Position numbers and translations under genes: made by a program. From an uncultured Clostridia bacterium (lineage in GTDB: Bacteria > Bacillota > Clostridia > Oscillospirales > Oscillospiraceae), in the NCBI GenBank assembly GCA_946531435.1, contig CAMNAO010000011.1, positions 1-43,725 of the forward strand: a stretch of DNA of 43,725 bases, given 5' to 3'. The notes under the pieces are model-generated. The model had not been told where the DNA came from. It ran no database searches and saw only the letters and a program-made list of their open reading frames with translations. Shown one piece after another: positions 17,978 to 27,018 of this stretch (position 1 is the first letter of the stretch; every line of letters starts with the position of its first letter).

Positions 17978-19531
17978 TCAGTCCTCAATGGCGGTCTTGG
18001 CACTGACCAGCACCTTCCGCTCATAGCTCTGGAAGACCGCCTCCACAAAGGCTTTCTCCGGCGGCTGGGAGATAAGGCTCACCAGCGGCACCAGAATAAG
18101 GCCCGCCAGCATGCAGAAGGCGCCCGCGTTGATGGGAGATTGAAGCAGAGCGGGGAAGGAAGCGCGGAAAAAGATATTCAGCACCATGACCAAGGTGGAG
18201 AAAAGGAAGCTCACCCAGCAGGAGATCCGGGTGGTTCTCTTCCAGTAGAGGCCATAGAGGAAGGGGGCCAGGAAGGCGCCTGCCAGCGCGCCCCAGGAGA
18301 CGCCCATGAGCTGGGCGATAAAGGTCACGTTCTGCCGGTACTGGATGATGGCCAGCACCACGGAGATGGCGATAAAGGCAACGATGAGAAGCCGCATGAC
18401 AAGAAGCTGCTTCTTCTCATCCAGCTCCTTCTTCCGCAGATCCTTCAAAAAGTCCAGGGTCAGGGTGGAGCTGGAGGTCAGCACCAGGCTGGAGAGGGTG
18501 GACATGGAGGCGGAGAGCACCAGGATCACCACGATGGCAATGAGCACGGTGGGCAGCCCCGACAGCATGGCGGGGACCACGGCGTCATAGCTCACCGGAG
18601 CCCCGGCGGCGTTCAGCTCGATTTTTCCCGCAAAGAGGCGGCCGAATCCGCCCAAAAAGTAGCAGCCGCCGGCCACCACCACGGCGAAGAAGGTGGAGAT
18701 CACGGTGCCCTTGGCGATGGCGCCTTCATCCCGGATGGCGTAGAATTTCTGCACCATCTGGGGAAGACCCCAGGTGCCAAGGCTGGTGAGGATCATGACC
18801 CCCAGAAGGTTCAGGGGATCCGGCCCGAAGAAGGAGGCGAAGACGCCGGGGGTGGAGTAAGCGGGATCCTCCACCCGGGCCATGGCGTCCAGGGCCGCCA
18901 GAAATCCGCCCTGGCTCTTCAGAACGGCGGCGATGACGGCCACGATGCCGAAGAGCATGATGATGCCCTGGATGAAGTCGTTGATGGCGGTGGCCATGTA
19001 GCCCCCGGCGATCACATAGATCCCGGTGAGTACGGCCATGACGACGACGCAGATGGCGTAATCGATGTGAAAGGCCATGGCGAAAAGCCGGGAGAGTCCG
19101 TTATACAGGGAAGCGGTGTAGGGAATGAGGAAGATAAAGATGATGGCGGAGGCCACGATCTTCAAGGAACGGCTCTGAAAGCGCTTTTCAAAAAACTGAG
19201 GCATGGTTGCGCTGTCCAGATACTGGGTCATGATCCTTGTGCGGCGTCCCAGCACCACCCAGGCCAGCAGGGAACCCAGGAAGGCATTGGCCAGCCCCGC
19301 CCAGGTGGCTGCCACGCCGTAGCGCCAGCCGAACTGCCCAGCGTAGCCCACAAAAACCACGGCGGAGAAGTAGCTGGTGCCGTAGGCGAAGGCCGTAAGC
19401 CAGGGCCCCACGGAGCGTCCACCCAGCACGAAGCTGTTAACGTCGGTGGCGTGCCTGCGGCAGTAAAAGCCGATATAGAGCATGGTGCCGAAAAACACGG
19501 TGAGCATTGCGAGCTTGATGAAAAGATCCAT
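17978..19531 (-). CDS. Sodium:solute symporter (SSS family)
   Basis: A 517-residue sodium-coupled importer with about 13 membrane helices. SSS signatures are DVNSFVLGGRSVGPWLTAFAYGTSYFS near the first helices (longest quoted parts kept short: FVLGGRSVGPWLTAF), GLPQMVQKFYAIRDE in the middle and SASMSTLSSLVLTSSS, which holds the Ser/Thr sodium site residues on helix 8. The layout is closest to the PutP/PanF branch, so the substrate could be proline, pantothenate or another small acid; the sequence does not decide. ATG 19531 has GGGAGG 9 nt before it. Confidence 0.88.
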   Translation of the reverse strand: MDLFIKLAMLTVFFGTMLYIGFYCRRHATDVNSFVLGGRSVGPWLTAFAYGTSYFSAVVFVGYAGQFGWRYGVAATWAGLANAFLGSLLAWVVLGRRTRIMTQYLDSATMPQFFEKRFQSRSLKIVASAIIFIFLIPYTASLYNGLSRLFAMAFHIDYAICVVVMAVLTGIYVIAGGYMATAINDFIQGIIMLFGIVAVIAAVLKSQGGFLAALDAMARVEDPAYSTPGVFASFFGPDPLNLLGVMILTSLGTWGLPQMVQKFYAIRDEGAIAKGTVISTFFAVVVAGGCYFLGGFGRLFAGKIELNAAGAPVSYDAVVPAMLSGLPTVLIAIVVILVLSASMSTLSSLVLTSSSTLTLDFLKDLRKKELDEKKQLLVMRLLIVAFIAISVVLAIIQYRQNVTFIAQLMGVSWGALAGAFLAPFLYGLYWKRTTRISCWVSFLFSTLVMVLNIFFRASFPALLQSPINAGAFCMLAGLILVPLVSLISQPPEKAFVEAVFQSYERKVLVSAKTAIED

Positions 19532-19590
19532 GGCTGGATTCCTCCCGGATCGAAACTTGCGGAATCGGGTCGCCCCGTTACGCGATCCAC

Positions 19591-19619
19591 ACTTTAGCAC
19601 TTTTTGCATTTAAAGTCAA
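19591..19619 (-). promoter_or_regulatory. Promoter of the sodium symporter
   Basis: Minus strand TTGACT (19614-19619), 17-bp spacer, TAAAGT (19591-19596). Confidence 0.7.
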
Positions 19620-19709
19620 GAAGTATTTTCAATAAAGAGGACGCGGCGATTCGCACCCCTTCACCGCGCGCAATTGCTCCACAGGCCGCGTGAGATCTGA
19701 CAGGTCCTC

Positions 19710-19738
19710 TTGCAAAAATCAGTCCGCCTTGCTACAAT
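19710..19738 (+). promoter_or_regulatory. Promoter of tldD-pmbA
   Basis: TTGCAA (19710-19715), 17-bp spacer, TACAAT (19733-19738). Its position fixes the tldD start at 19776 rather than at an earlier in-frame codon. Confidence 0.75.
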
Positions 19739-19775
19739 GGGGGCAGCAATCGTCTTTATAAAGGAGAATGTGCCT

Positions 19776-21158
19776 ATGATTTCAAGAGATGTTTGTGAGC
19801 GGGTCCTTCGCAGGGCGGCCTCCACCGGGGCGGACTATGCGGAGATCTTTGCCGAGAACACGCTGGACCATTCCATTCAGATGGTCTCCGGCAAGGTGGA
19901 GCGGGTGGAGGACGCCGTCATTGCCGGCGCCGGCATCCGGGTCTACAAGGGCCTGCGCTCCGTCATGGCCTCCACGGTGGATACCTCGGAGGAAGGACTT
20001 CTGCGCTGCGCCGAGAAGGCGGCGGAGGCTCTGGGCCAGGGCAAAGCGGAGCTGGAGATCGTGCTGACCGAGCGCCTCTTCGGGGATATCCACCCTGTCC
20101 GTATTGTCCCTGCCTCGGTGCCCAACGGCCGGAAGATCGCCCTTTTGAAGGAGGGCGTCTGCGCCGCCAGGGAGTATAGCCCCCTCATCCGCCAGGTCAC
20201 CGGCACCCTGCTGGATATTGACCACAACATTCTCATCGCCACCAGCGAGGGGATCTATGCCCAGGACCGGCAGATCCGCACCCGTATGATGATCACCGCC
20301 GTGGCGGAAAAGGACGGGGAGACCCAGACCGGCGGCTGCCGTCCCGGCGCCCGTATGGGTCTGGAGCTGTTTGAAGAGCGGGTGAATCCCCGGGAGGTCG
20401 GCATCCACGCCGCCCGCCAGGCCGTCACCATGGCGGGTGCGGGCTACTGCCCCGCCGGCGTTATGCCCGTGGCCATCGACAACGGCTTCGGCGGCGTCAT
20501 CTTCCATGAGGCCTGCGGCCATTCTCTGGAGGCCAGCGCCGTCGCCTACGGCACCAGCCAGTTCGCCGGCAAGCTGGGGGAGAAGATCGCCAATGAGAAG
20601 GTCACCGCCATCGATGACGGCACCATCCCCAACGCCTGGGGCTCCATCAACATCGATGACGAGGGCACTCCGGCACAGAGAAATGTACTCATCGAAAAGG
20701 GCGTTCTGAAGACCTATATGGTGGATAAATTCAACGGCCGCCGTCTGGGTCTTCCTTCCACCGGCAGCGCCAGAAGGCAGAGCTACGCCTATACCACCAC
20801 CTCCCGCATGACCAATACCTATATTGCGGCGGGGGAGGATAAGAACGAGGATATCATCGCCTCCATCGAGTACGGCCTTTACGCCAAGGAGATGGGCGGC
20901 GGATCCGTAAACCCCGCCACCGGTGAATTCAACTTTGCCGTCAACGAGGGCTATATCATCCGCAACGGCAAGATCTGTGAGCCCGTCCGCGGCGCCAGCC
21001 TGGTGGGCAAGGGCTCCGATGTCATTCAGAAGATAGACATGGTGGGCACCGATCTGGAGCTGGGCCAGGGAATGTGCGGCTCCTCCTCCGGTTCCATCCC
21101 CACCAACGTGGGCCAGCCCCTCATCCGGGTCAGCTCCATCACCGTAGGCGGAAGATAA
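19776..21158 (+). CDS. tldD: TldD metallopeptidase
   Basis: Catalytic subunit of the TldD-TldE (PmbA) protease, which digests unfolded peptides and in E. coli matures microcins and degrades the CcdA antitoxin. The zinc site HEACGH (His244, Glu245, His249) is intact and a late GMCGSSSGSIPTNVGQP block is typical. The 460-residue length fits the family. AAGGAG is 9 nt before ATG 19776. It is followed after 10 nt by the partner gene. Confidence 0.95.
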   Translation: MISRDVCERVLRRAASTGADYAEIFAENTLDHSIQMVSGKVERVEDAVIAGAGIRVYKGLRSVMASTVDTSEEGLLRCAEKAAEALGQGKAELEIVLTERLFGDIHPVRIVPASVPNGRKIALLKEGVCAAREYSPLIRQVTGTLLDIDHNILIATSEGIYAQDRQIRTRMMITAVAEKDGETQTGGCRPGARMGLELFEERVNPREVGIHAARQAVTMAGAGYCPAGVMPVAIDNGFGGVIFHEACGHSLEASAVAYGTSQFAGKLGEKIANEKVTAIDDGTIPNAWGSINIDDEGTPAQRNVLIEKGVLKTYMVDKFNGRRLGLPSTGSARRQSYAYTTTSRMTNTYIAAGEDKNEDIIASIEYGLYAKEMGGGSVNPATGEFNFAVNEGYIIRNGKICEPVRGASLVGKGSDVIQKIDMVGTDLELGQGMCGSSSGSIPTNVGQPLIRVSSITVGGR

Positions 21159-21168
21159 GGAGGACAGT

Positions 21169-22530
21169 ATGAACTATCAGGAGTTTAAGACCGCTGTGAT
21201 CGCGGCGGCGGAGAAGGCCGGACTGCAGGACTATGAGCTATACTACGCCACCAGTGAGTCCACCAGCGTCGATGCCTTCCAGCATGAGATCAATACGTTT
21301 TCCAGCTCCCTGGAGGGGGGCGTCTGCTTCCGCTGCATTGTGGCGGGGCGCATGGGCTATGCCTCTACCCAGGAGCTGAGTATGCCCATGGCAGAAGATC
21401 TGGTCCGTAGGGCGATGTCCAACGCCGCCTCTCTGGAGACGGAGGAGAAAGAGACCCTGGTTTCCGGCGGCGGCAGCTACCGCACCCCCGAGAAGAAGGA
21501 GTATCCGCTTCCCGGTGCGGGGGAGCTCATCGACGCGGTGCTGCGGGGCCAGGATGCCCTTTACGCCGCGGATCCCTCAGTCATCGACGGCTGTGCCAGC
21601 TCGGCTGCGGCCAGCCGTGATACCATCGCCATCTATAACTCCCGGGGCCTGGATCTCTCCTATGAAAACACCTCCGCCCTCTTCTTCTCTGAGGCGGTGG
21701 TCTCCGATGGCACGGAGATGAACAACAGCTTTGAGATGAAGCTGGGGGACCTGCGGGAGACGAATATCCCGGAGCTGGCAAAGAAGGCCGTACTGGACGC
21801 CAAAAGCAAGCTTGGCGCGGGTGTGGCCCCCACCGGAGCCTACCCCGTGGTGTTTGCCCCCAAGGCCATGAATTCCCTGCTGGGGACCTTCTCCGGCATT
21901 TTCTCCTCTGAGACCGCCCGAAAGGGCCTCAGCCGCCTTCTGGGCAAGGAGGGGGAGAAGATCGCCTCCCAGCTCGTGACCCTGACGGATGATCCCTTCT
22001 ACGGGGAGAGTGCCATGCCCATCGGCTTTGACGCCGAGGGGACCCCCACCTATACCAAGCATGTGATCGAGAAGGGTGAGCTCAGGACGCTGCTTTACAA
22101 TATGAAGAGCGCCGCCGCCCTGGGAAAGACCAGCACCGGCAACGGTTCCAAGTCCTCTTACGACGCGCCGGTGGAGGTGAGGCCCTTCACCATGGTACTG
22201 CAGCCCGGTACGCTGACCGAGGAAGAGCTTTTGAAGAAGGCCGGGAGCGGCGTCTACATCGATTCCCTGGGCGGCCTTCACGCCGGGGCCAATCCCATCA
22301 CCGGCGACTTCTCTCTTCAGTCCGCGGGCTATATGATCGAGGACGGCGTCAAGACCAGGGCGGTCCGTTCCTTCACCGTGGCGGGGAACTTCTACACCCT
22401 GCTGCAGAACATCGTTGCCCTCTCTGACAAGGCTGAATGCCGCTCCATGGGCATGACCGGCTATGCCTCCCCCGCCGTGATGGTGGAGGGGCTCAGTATT
22501 GCGGGCTCTGGCTCCTCTCAAGGGGCGTAA
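21169..22530 (+). CDS. pmbA: TldE/PmbA protease subunit
   Basis: A 453-residue TldE-type partner of TldD. It has the same fold but lacks the HExxxH motif, as expected for the non-catalytic subunit. Family features include the SESTSVDAFQHEINTFSS start, a FAPKAMNSLLGTFSGIFS segment, and the GSGVYIDSLGGLHAGANPITGDFSLQ end region (read in pieces). AGGAGG is 5 nt before ATG 21169. The pair forms an operon. Confidence 0.93.
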   Translation: MNYQEFKTAVIAAAEKAGLQDYELYYATSESTSVDAFQHEINTFSSSLEGGVCFRCIVAGRMGYASTQELSMPMAEDLVRRAMSNAASLETEEKETLVSGGGSYRTPEKKEYPLPGAGELIDAVLRGQDALYAADPSVIDGCASSAAASRDTIAIYNSRGLDLSYENTSALFFSEAVVSDGTEMNNSFEMKLGDLRETNIPELAKKAVLDAKSKLGAGVAPTGAYPVVFAPKAMNSLLGTFSGIFSSETARKGLSRLLGKEGEKIASQLVTLTDDPFYGESAMPIGFDAEGTPTYTKHVIEKGELRTLLYNMKSAAALGKTSTGNGSKSSYDAPVEVRPFTMVLQPGTLTEEELLKKAGSGVYIDSLGGLHAGANPITGDFSLQSAGYMIEDGVKTRAVRSFTVAGNFYTLLQNIVALSDKAECRSMGMTGYASPAVMVEGLSIAGSGSSQGA

Positions 22531-22868
22531 CGTTCGGAGGACCGTGGACGGTCCTCCTCACCCCCGCCCCTTGTCGTCGCCCCCCGAACGAGACCCGCTA
22601 CGCTGGGCTCTCGTTCGGAAGAGACGGGGGTTACGTTTTGTTTGGGACGGGGGTACGGGAGAGACGGAGGCCGGGAAGCGGAATGCCGCGTCGTTGCTGC
22701 GCTATGCTCGCAATGACATGCAGATGGGATAGCCGCAAAGGCCATCGTACATCCTCTGTCATTGCGAGACCAGCGCCGCAGCGCTGGTCGTGGCAATCCG
22801 TTCTCTCGGCTCCCGGTTTTGAAGCACTTTAGGATACTTATCAGAAATCCATATCAAAGAGGCGTTGT
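22531..22868. repeat. Intergenic palindromic repeat element
   Basis: About 340 bp without a gene. It holds a 10-bp stem at 22536-22557 (GGAGGACCGT/ACGGTCCTCC), a long hairpin at 22584-22618 (CCGAACGAGA/TCTCGTTCGG with one extra base), a perfect 12-bp inverted repeat CTCGCAATGACA at 22707-22718 and TGTCATTGCGAG at 22757-22768, and a perfect 9-bp stem at 22768-22789 (GACCAGCGC/GCGCTGGTC). The GTCATTGCGAG...GTGGCAATCC layout is a familiar interspersed repeat in many bacterial genomes. The first hairpin may also end the tldD-pmbA transcript. Confidence 0.65.
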
Positions 22869-23594
22869 ATGGACGGAAATATTCTCTATGGAAAAAAGTG
22901 GGCGGTCTGCGGTGACAGCTTTACCGACGGGGACTTCAAGGGCGGGGAGGAGCCGCGCTTTACGGAGGGCCCCTTCCAGGGCAAGAAAAAGACCTACGGC
23001 TACCTGATAGCGGACCGGAACCGCATGCGGGTCCAGCATCTCGCCCAGGGGGGCATGACCATGGCCACCCCCACGGACGAGGAGTTTACCAACACCTTCT
23101 CCTCCGGCATTTACCGGAAGATCGACCCGGATGTGGACTACATTACCCTGTATTTCGGCATCAATGACAGCCACCACCGGCCCAAATCCACCGGGGATGA
23201 CGGGGAGATCAAGAGGGGAACCATCCACCTCGGAACGATAGAGGACACCGGGATCGAGACCTTCTACGGGGCGTGGAATACCGTACTCAGATACCTCATC
23301 CACAATCACCCCTTCGCCCACATCGGCATCCTGATCTCCAACGGCTGCGAGACCGATGACTATCGTCAGGCGGAGATCCGGCTTGCCCGCAAATGGGGGG
23401 TCCCCTTCCTGGATCTCAACGGGGATGAGCGCTGCCCGGTCATGGGCCGTTCTACCAATGAGGAGATTAATGAGGAGGTGCGGCGTTTCCGCACGGAAAT
23501 GTTCGCCGTGGATCCGCCCCGGAATACCCATCCCAACGCCCGGGCCCATGAGTATGAGAGCCAATTCATCGAAAGCTGGCTCAGGACCCTGTGA
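22869..23594 (+). CDS. SGNH/GDSL-type hydrolase
   Basis: A 241-residue predicted esterase without a signal peptide. Block I is CGDSFTDG with nucleophile Ser17; the oxyanion Gly is in AQGGMT and the Asn in YFGINDSHH; His221 in THPNARAHE closes the protein. The usual DxxH Asp, three residues before the His, is Arg218 here; Asp215 could replace it. The substrate (acyl or acetyl ester of lipid or sugar) is unknown. ATG 22869 has AGAGG upstream. Confidence 0.78.
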   Translation: MDGNILYGKKWAVCGDSFTDGDFKGGEEPRFTEGPFQGKKKTYGYLIADRNRMRVQHLAQGGMTMATPTDEEFTNTFSSGIYRKIDPDVDYITLYFGINDSHHRPKSTGDDGEIKRGTIHLGTIEDTGIETFYGAWNTVLRYLIHNHPFAHIGILISNGCETDDYRQAEIRLARKWGVPFLDLNGDERCPVMGRSTNEEINEEVRRFRTEMFAVDPPRNTHPNARAHEYESQFIESWLRTL

Positions 23595-23625
23595 TTGGAC
23601 GCAAAAAATGCCGATAAGAAGAGAA

Positions 23626-23664
23626 AGGCCGTCCGGCAGCAGCAATTCTGCGCCCGGACGGCCT
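23626..23664 (-). terminator. Terminator of the PfkB kinase gene
   Basis: An 11-bp stem (AGGCCGTCCGG/CCGGACGGCCT) followed on the minus strand by TTTCTCTTCTT. It lies between converging genes and may also stop the SGNH gene. Confidence 0.75.
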
Positions 23665-23695
23665 ATAAAAAATCATTGTGCCTGTGAAACAGCGG

Positions 23696-24628
23696 TCAGT
23701 CGGCGGCGTCGAAATCCAGCCCCAGCTCCCGGGGAAGGAAGCGGGGACAGGTGCTCTCAGAGATGGTGATTACCGAGGCGGCCAGCCGGGTGCCGATCAC
23801 CACAGCCTCCCGCATGGTTTTGCCATAGGTCAACCCCACGGCCACACCGGCGCAGAAAGCGTCCCCGGCGCCGGAGGTGTCCCGCACCTTGACGTTCTCC
23901 GGGGGATAATAACCCCGGTCCCCGTCCAGGGAGGCGTAGACGGCGCCCCGGCTGCCCATGGTGACCACCATGGAGGGGATCTGCGCCTTGGTGATCCGAA
24001 GATAGAGCTCCTCCCTGAGTTCTTCGGGACTGAGATTGGAGAAGTCATCCACAAAGAGGATCCCCGCCTCCTGCAGATTGCAGACGAAGCAGTCGATGGA
24101 CTGGAGAAAGTCCCGCCGCTGGGAAGCGATGATCATATTGGAGACGACGGCGTATACTTTTACGGCGTATTTTTTCGCATAATGGATGACCCGTTTGATG
24201 ATCTCCTTGTCCAGGTCGATCTCTACCACGATGCTGTCGGCGTCCCGGAAAATCTCATCCCCTTTGGCGTCAATGAGGTCCGCCAGGGGACTCATATCCG
24301 GGCGCTTGGAGATGGAGCCTGCCAAATCTCCGGTGTTGTCAAAAACGGCGAGCCAAATTCCCATGCCGTCGGGCTTTGTCAGCAGGTATTGGGTGTCCAC
24401 CTTGTGCTTTTGCAGCTTTCGCAGGACCTCCGCGCCGGAGGCGGTGTCATCCACAATGCTGAGGAGCCGGGGACGCAGCTCCACATTGGCGATATCCTCC
24501 GCCACGTTTCGACCTACGCCGCCGTGTACCATCTCCACCCGCCCGGCGTTGCGGCCGGTGGGACTGTAAACGTCGTCCGGGAAGCCCTTGATATCCACAA
24601 AAATCGTACCGATTACCACGATGGCCAT
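23696..24628 (-). CDS. PfkB family carbohydrate or nucleoside kinase
   Basis: A 310-residue ATP-dependent kinase of the ribokinase/PfkB family. Signature 1 is the GGVGRNVAEDIA block and signature 2 is RDTSGAGDAFCAGVAVG, with the catalytic Asp in GAGDAF. The substrate-lid strands are present (IGTIFVDIKGFP start). Pseudouridine, adenosine and sugar kinases share these signatures and I cannot tell the substrate. ATG 24628 has an AAAGGGA site; an earlier in-frame ATG would be read through the promoter region. Divergent from butyrate kinase. Confidence 0.86.
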   Translation of the reverse strand: MAIVVIGTIFVDIKGFPDDVYSPTGRNAGRVEMVHGGVGRNVAEDIANVELRPRLLSIVDDTASGAEVLRKLQKHKVDTQYLLTKPDGMGIWLAVFDNTGDLAGSISKRPDMSPLADLIDAKGDEIFRDADSIVVEIDLDKEIIKRVIHYAKKYAVKVYAVVSNMIIASQRRDFLQSIDCFVCNLQEAGILFVDDFSNLSPEELREELYLRITKAQIPSMVVTMGSRGAVYASLDGDRGYYPPENVKVRDTSGAGDAFCAGVAVGLTYGKTMREAVVIGTRLAASVITISESTCPRFLPRELGLDFDAAD

Positions 24629-24675
24629 TGCTCTGATCCCTTTCCGGATGACAATATCTGCCATCACTCGCCTCT

Positions 24676-24704
24676 ATTCTATACGATTTCCGGGAAAATA
24701 GCAA
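24676..24704 (-). promoter_or_regulatory. Promoter of the PfkB kinase
   Basis: Minus strand TTGCTA (24699-24704), 17-bp spacer, TAGAAT (24676-24681). Its -35 directly abuts the -35 of the divergent buk promoter. Confidence 0.65.
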
Positions 24705-24733
24705 TTGCGGAGTCCGGGCTTTTGTGCTACATT
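24705..24733 (+). promoter_or_regulatory. Upstream promoter of the buk operon
   Basis: TTGCGG (24705-24710), 17-bp spacer, TACATT (24728-24733). Confidence 0.55.
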
Positions 24734-24779
24734 TACCGAGGTGCCCTCCGAGACGGAGCGAGTATGGTCAAACCGACGC

Positions 24780-24808
24780 TTGCATTCTGACGGAGGGTGG
24801 TATAGAAT
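24780..24808 (+). promoter_or_regulatory. Second promoter of the buk operon
   Basis: TTGCAT (24780-24785), 17-bp spacer, TAGAAT (24803-24808), closer to the gene than the first. Confidence 0.6.
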
Positions 24809-24856
24809 GTTTCAGGCACTTTTCCGGTGCAAAGAAATAAAGAAGAGGAATCCGAG

Positions 24857-25981
24857 ATGGAAGACCAAAAGAAGGTATATAAGATCCTGGTGATCAATCC
24901 GGGCTCCACCTCCACCAAGGTGAGCCTGTTTGAGAATGAAAGCCTCCGCTTTGAACACAGCCTGTTCCATGACGCGCCGGAGCTTCTGAAGTTCCCCCAT
25001 GTCAACGATCAGATGCCTTTCCGCTACCGGGTGATTCTGGATATGCTGAAGGAAGAGGGCGTCAGCCCCGATGAGATCGATGTGTTTGTCGGCCGGGGCG
25101 GCAGCGCCTGCACCCAGCCCGGCGGCATCACAACGGTGGACCGGAAGCTCTATGAGGATACCGAGGCGGCGGTGGGCGGCAGCGAACACCCCGCCAAGCT
25201 GGGGGTCATGCTGGCCTATGAATTCAGCCGGCAGTACGGCCGCCCTGCCTACACCCTGAACCCCACCAATGTGGATGAGTACTGTGACTATGCCAGGCTC
25301 ACGGGGATCAAGGGCGTCTACCGTGTTTCCCACTCCCATGTGCTGAACCAGAAGGCGGTGGCGGAGTTTGACGCCGCCGGTCTGGGAAAGCGCTATGAGG
25401 AGATGAACTATATCGTAGCCCATATTGACGGGGGCATCACCGTCTCCGCCCATGACCACGGCAAAATGGTGGACGGCAACATGGGCGCCGACGGCGAGGG
25501 AGCCTTTACGCCCACCCGCATCGGCAGCGTTCCCGTACTGTCCCTTCTGGATTATATCGAGGCCCACTCTGTGGAGGAGGCGCGTCTCATGTGCTCCCGT
25601 GCGGGGGGCTTTGTCAGCCTTTTCGGCACCTCCAATTCGGATGTGATCCATGGCCTGAAGGCGGCGGGGGACCCCAAGGCCACCCTGGTGTGGGACACCA
25701 TGATCTATCAGATCTCAAAAATGATCGGGGAGATGAGCGCCGTTCTCTGCGGAAAGGTGGACGCCATTCTCCTGACCGGCGGCCTCATGCGTTTTGACGA
25801 TGTGGCGGAGGGAATCCGTCGCCGCTGCGGTTTTCTCGCCCCGGTGCGGGTCTATCCCGGTGAAATGGAGCAGGAGGCGTTGGCCATGCCGGCGCTGAAA
25901 GTGATGCGGGGAGAGCTGAAACCTCTCACCTATACGGGAAAGCCGGTCTGGGACGGCTTCCCGGGAATCTCCTTTGATTGA
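24857..25981 (+). CDS. buk: Butyrate kinase
   Basis: Cytosolic ATP-dependent acid kinase (acetokinase superfamily) making butyrate and ATP from butyryl phosphate, or the reverse with branched-chain acids. The 374-residue length fits Buk rather than acetate kinase (about 400). Features are the ILVINPGSTSTKVSLF start, the AHIDGGITVSAH phosphate segment, and a late ILLTGGLMRFD block. ATG 24857 has AGAGGA upstream; the ORF extends 30 nt further without a site. A phosphotransacetylase follows after 30 nt, so the pair makes an acyl-CoA to acid plus ATP unit. Confidence 0.93.
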   Translation: MEDQKKVYKILVINPGSTSTKVSLFENESLRFEHSLFHDAPELLKFPHVNDQMPFRYRVILDMLKEEGVSPDEIDVFVGRGGSACTQPGGITTVDRKLYEDTEAAVGGSEHPAKLGVMLAYEFSRQYGRPAYTLNPTNVDEYCDYARLTGIKGVYRVSHSHVLNQKAVAEFDAAGLGKRYEEMNYIVAHIDGGITVSAHDHGKMVDGNMGADGEGAFTPTRIGSVPVLSLLDYIEAHSVEEARLMCSRAGGFVSLFGTSNSDVIHGLKAAGDPKATLVWDTMIYQISKMIGEMSAVLCGKVDAILLTGGLMRFDDVAEGIRRRCGFLAPVRVYPGEMEQEALAMPALKVMRGELKPLTYTGKPVWDGFPGISFD

Positions 25982-26011
25982 TTAAATGAAAATGAATGAG
26001 GAGGAAATGCT

Positions 26012-27007
26012 ATGAGTCTGATGGAACGGATGCGGGAAAAGGCCCGTAATAACAAGAAGATCATCGTCCTCCCCGAGGGGGAGGAGCTGCGCACCGTCAG
26101 GGCCGCGGCCCTTGTCGCGGCGGAGGGACTGGCCGACCCGGTGCTGCTGGGCGACCCGGAGACCATCCGCCGGGTGGCGGAGGAGCAGGGGGCCGACATC
26201 GACGGCATCCCGCTCGTCGATCCCGCCTCCAGCCCCAAGGGGGAGGTCTATGCCGAGACCCTGTATGAGCTTCGCAGACAGAAGGGCCTCAGCCGGGAGG
26301 AGGCCGGGAAGCTGGCCCGGGATCCCATGTATTACGGCATCCTGATGGTGAAGCTGGGGGAGGCGGACGGCCTGGTCTCCGGCGCCGTACACACTACCGG
26401 GGATATGCTGCGCCCCGCCCTGCAGATCATCAAGACCAGGCCGGGAATGAAGGTGGTCTCCTCCAGCTTTCTCATGGAGTGCCCCAACAAGGAGCTGGGC
26501 GAGGATGGCCTGCTGGTCTACGCAGACTGCGTGGTCATGCCCTGCCCCACGGCGGAGGAGCTGGCCCACATCGCCGTCTCCGCGGCGGATACCGCCCGGA
26601 ACCTCTGCGGCATCCAGGAACCCAGGGTGGCCATGCTCTCCTTCTCCACCAAGGGCAGCGCAAAGCATGAGCTTGTCAGCAAGGTGCAGGAGGCGACGGC
26701 CATCGCCCACGCTTTGGCCCCCGATCTTCTGCTGGACGGGGAGCTGCAGCTGGACGCCGCCCTGGTTCCCGAGGTGGGGGCCTCCAAGGCCAAGGGGAGC
26801 CCCGTGGCCGGTCGGGCAAATGTGCTGGTGTTCCCGGACCTGCAGGCGGGAAACATCGGCTACAAGCTCACCCAGCGGATCGGCGGAGCCAACGCCTTCG
26901 CGGTGCTCCAGGGCCTTGCCCGGCCCTGCAATGATCTCAGCCGGGGCTGCAGTGTGGAGGATATTGTGAATACCATCACCATGACGGTGGTCCAGGCGCA
27001 GAGCTGA
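26012..27007 (+). CDS. pta: Phosphate acetyltransferase (Pta-type)
   Basis: Cytosolic acyl-CoA:phosphate acyltransferase. At 331 residues it has the full length of the short Pta class (phosphate butyryltransferase Ptb is near 300). The start KKIIVLPEGEELRTVRAA and the late blocks SFSTKGSAKHEL and PDLQAGNIGYKLTQRIGG are Pta signatures. AGGAGG is 7 nt before ATG 26012. Its neighbour is butyrate kinase, not acetate kinase, so it may act on butyryl- or propionyl-CoA here, or Buk may accept acetyl phosphate; the sequence cannot decide. Confidence 0.9.
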   Translation: MSLMERMREKARNNKKIIVLPEGEELRTVRAAALVAAEGLADPVLLGDPETIRRVAEEQGADIDGIPLVDPASSPKGEVYAETLYELRRQKGLSREEAGKLARDPMYYGILMVKLGEADGLVSGAVHTTGDMLRPALQIIKTRPGMKVVSSSFLMECPNKELGEDGLLVYADCVVMPCPTAEELAHIAVSAADTARNLCGIQEPRVAMLSFSTKGSAKHELVSKVQEATAIAHALAPDLLLDGELQLDAALVPEVGASKAKGSPVAGRANVLVFPDLQAGNIGYKLTQRIGGANAFAVLQGLARPCNDLSRGCSVEDIVNTITMTVVQAQS

Positions 27008-27018
27008 AAGGAAAGAAT

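Noticed and set aside
16854..19531. ltaE and the sodium symporter as one threonine-uptake operon
   Set aside because: The 98-bp gap holds a good separate promoter for ltaE, and the symporter's substrate cannot be read from the sequence.
17966..19597. 543-codon open frame opposite the sodium symporter
   Set aside because: Low-complexity His, Gly and Asp-rich translation typical of a shadow of a membrane protein.
22437..22832. 131-codon frame across the second palindromic element
   Set aside because: It begins inside pmbA and runs through hairpins; no domain or ribosome site.
24733..24857. Riboswitch in the buk leader
   Set aside because: Only short scattered complementarities; the stretch is explained by a second promoter.
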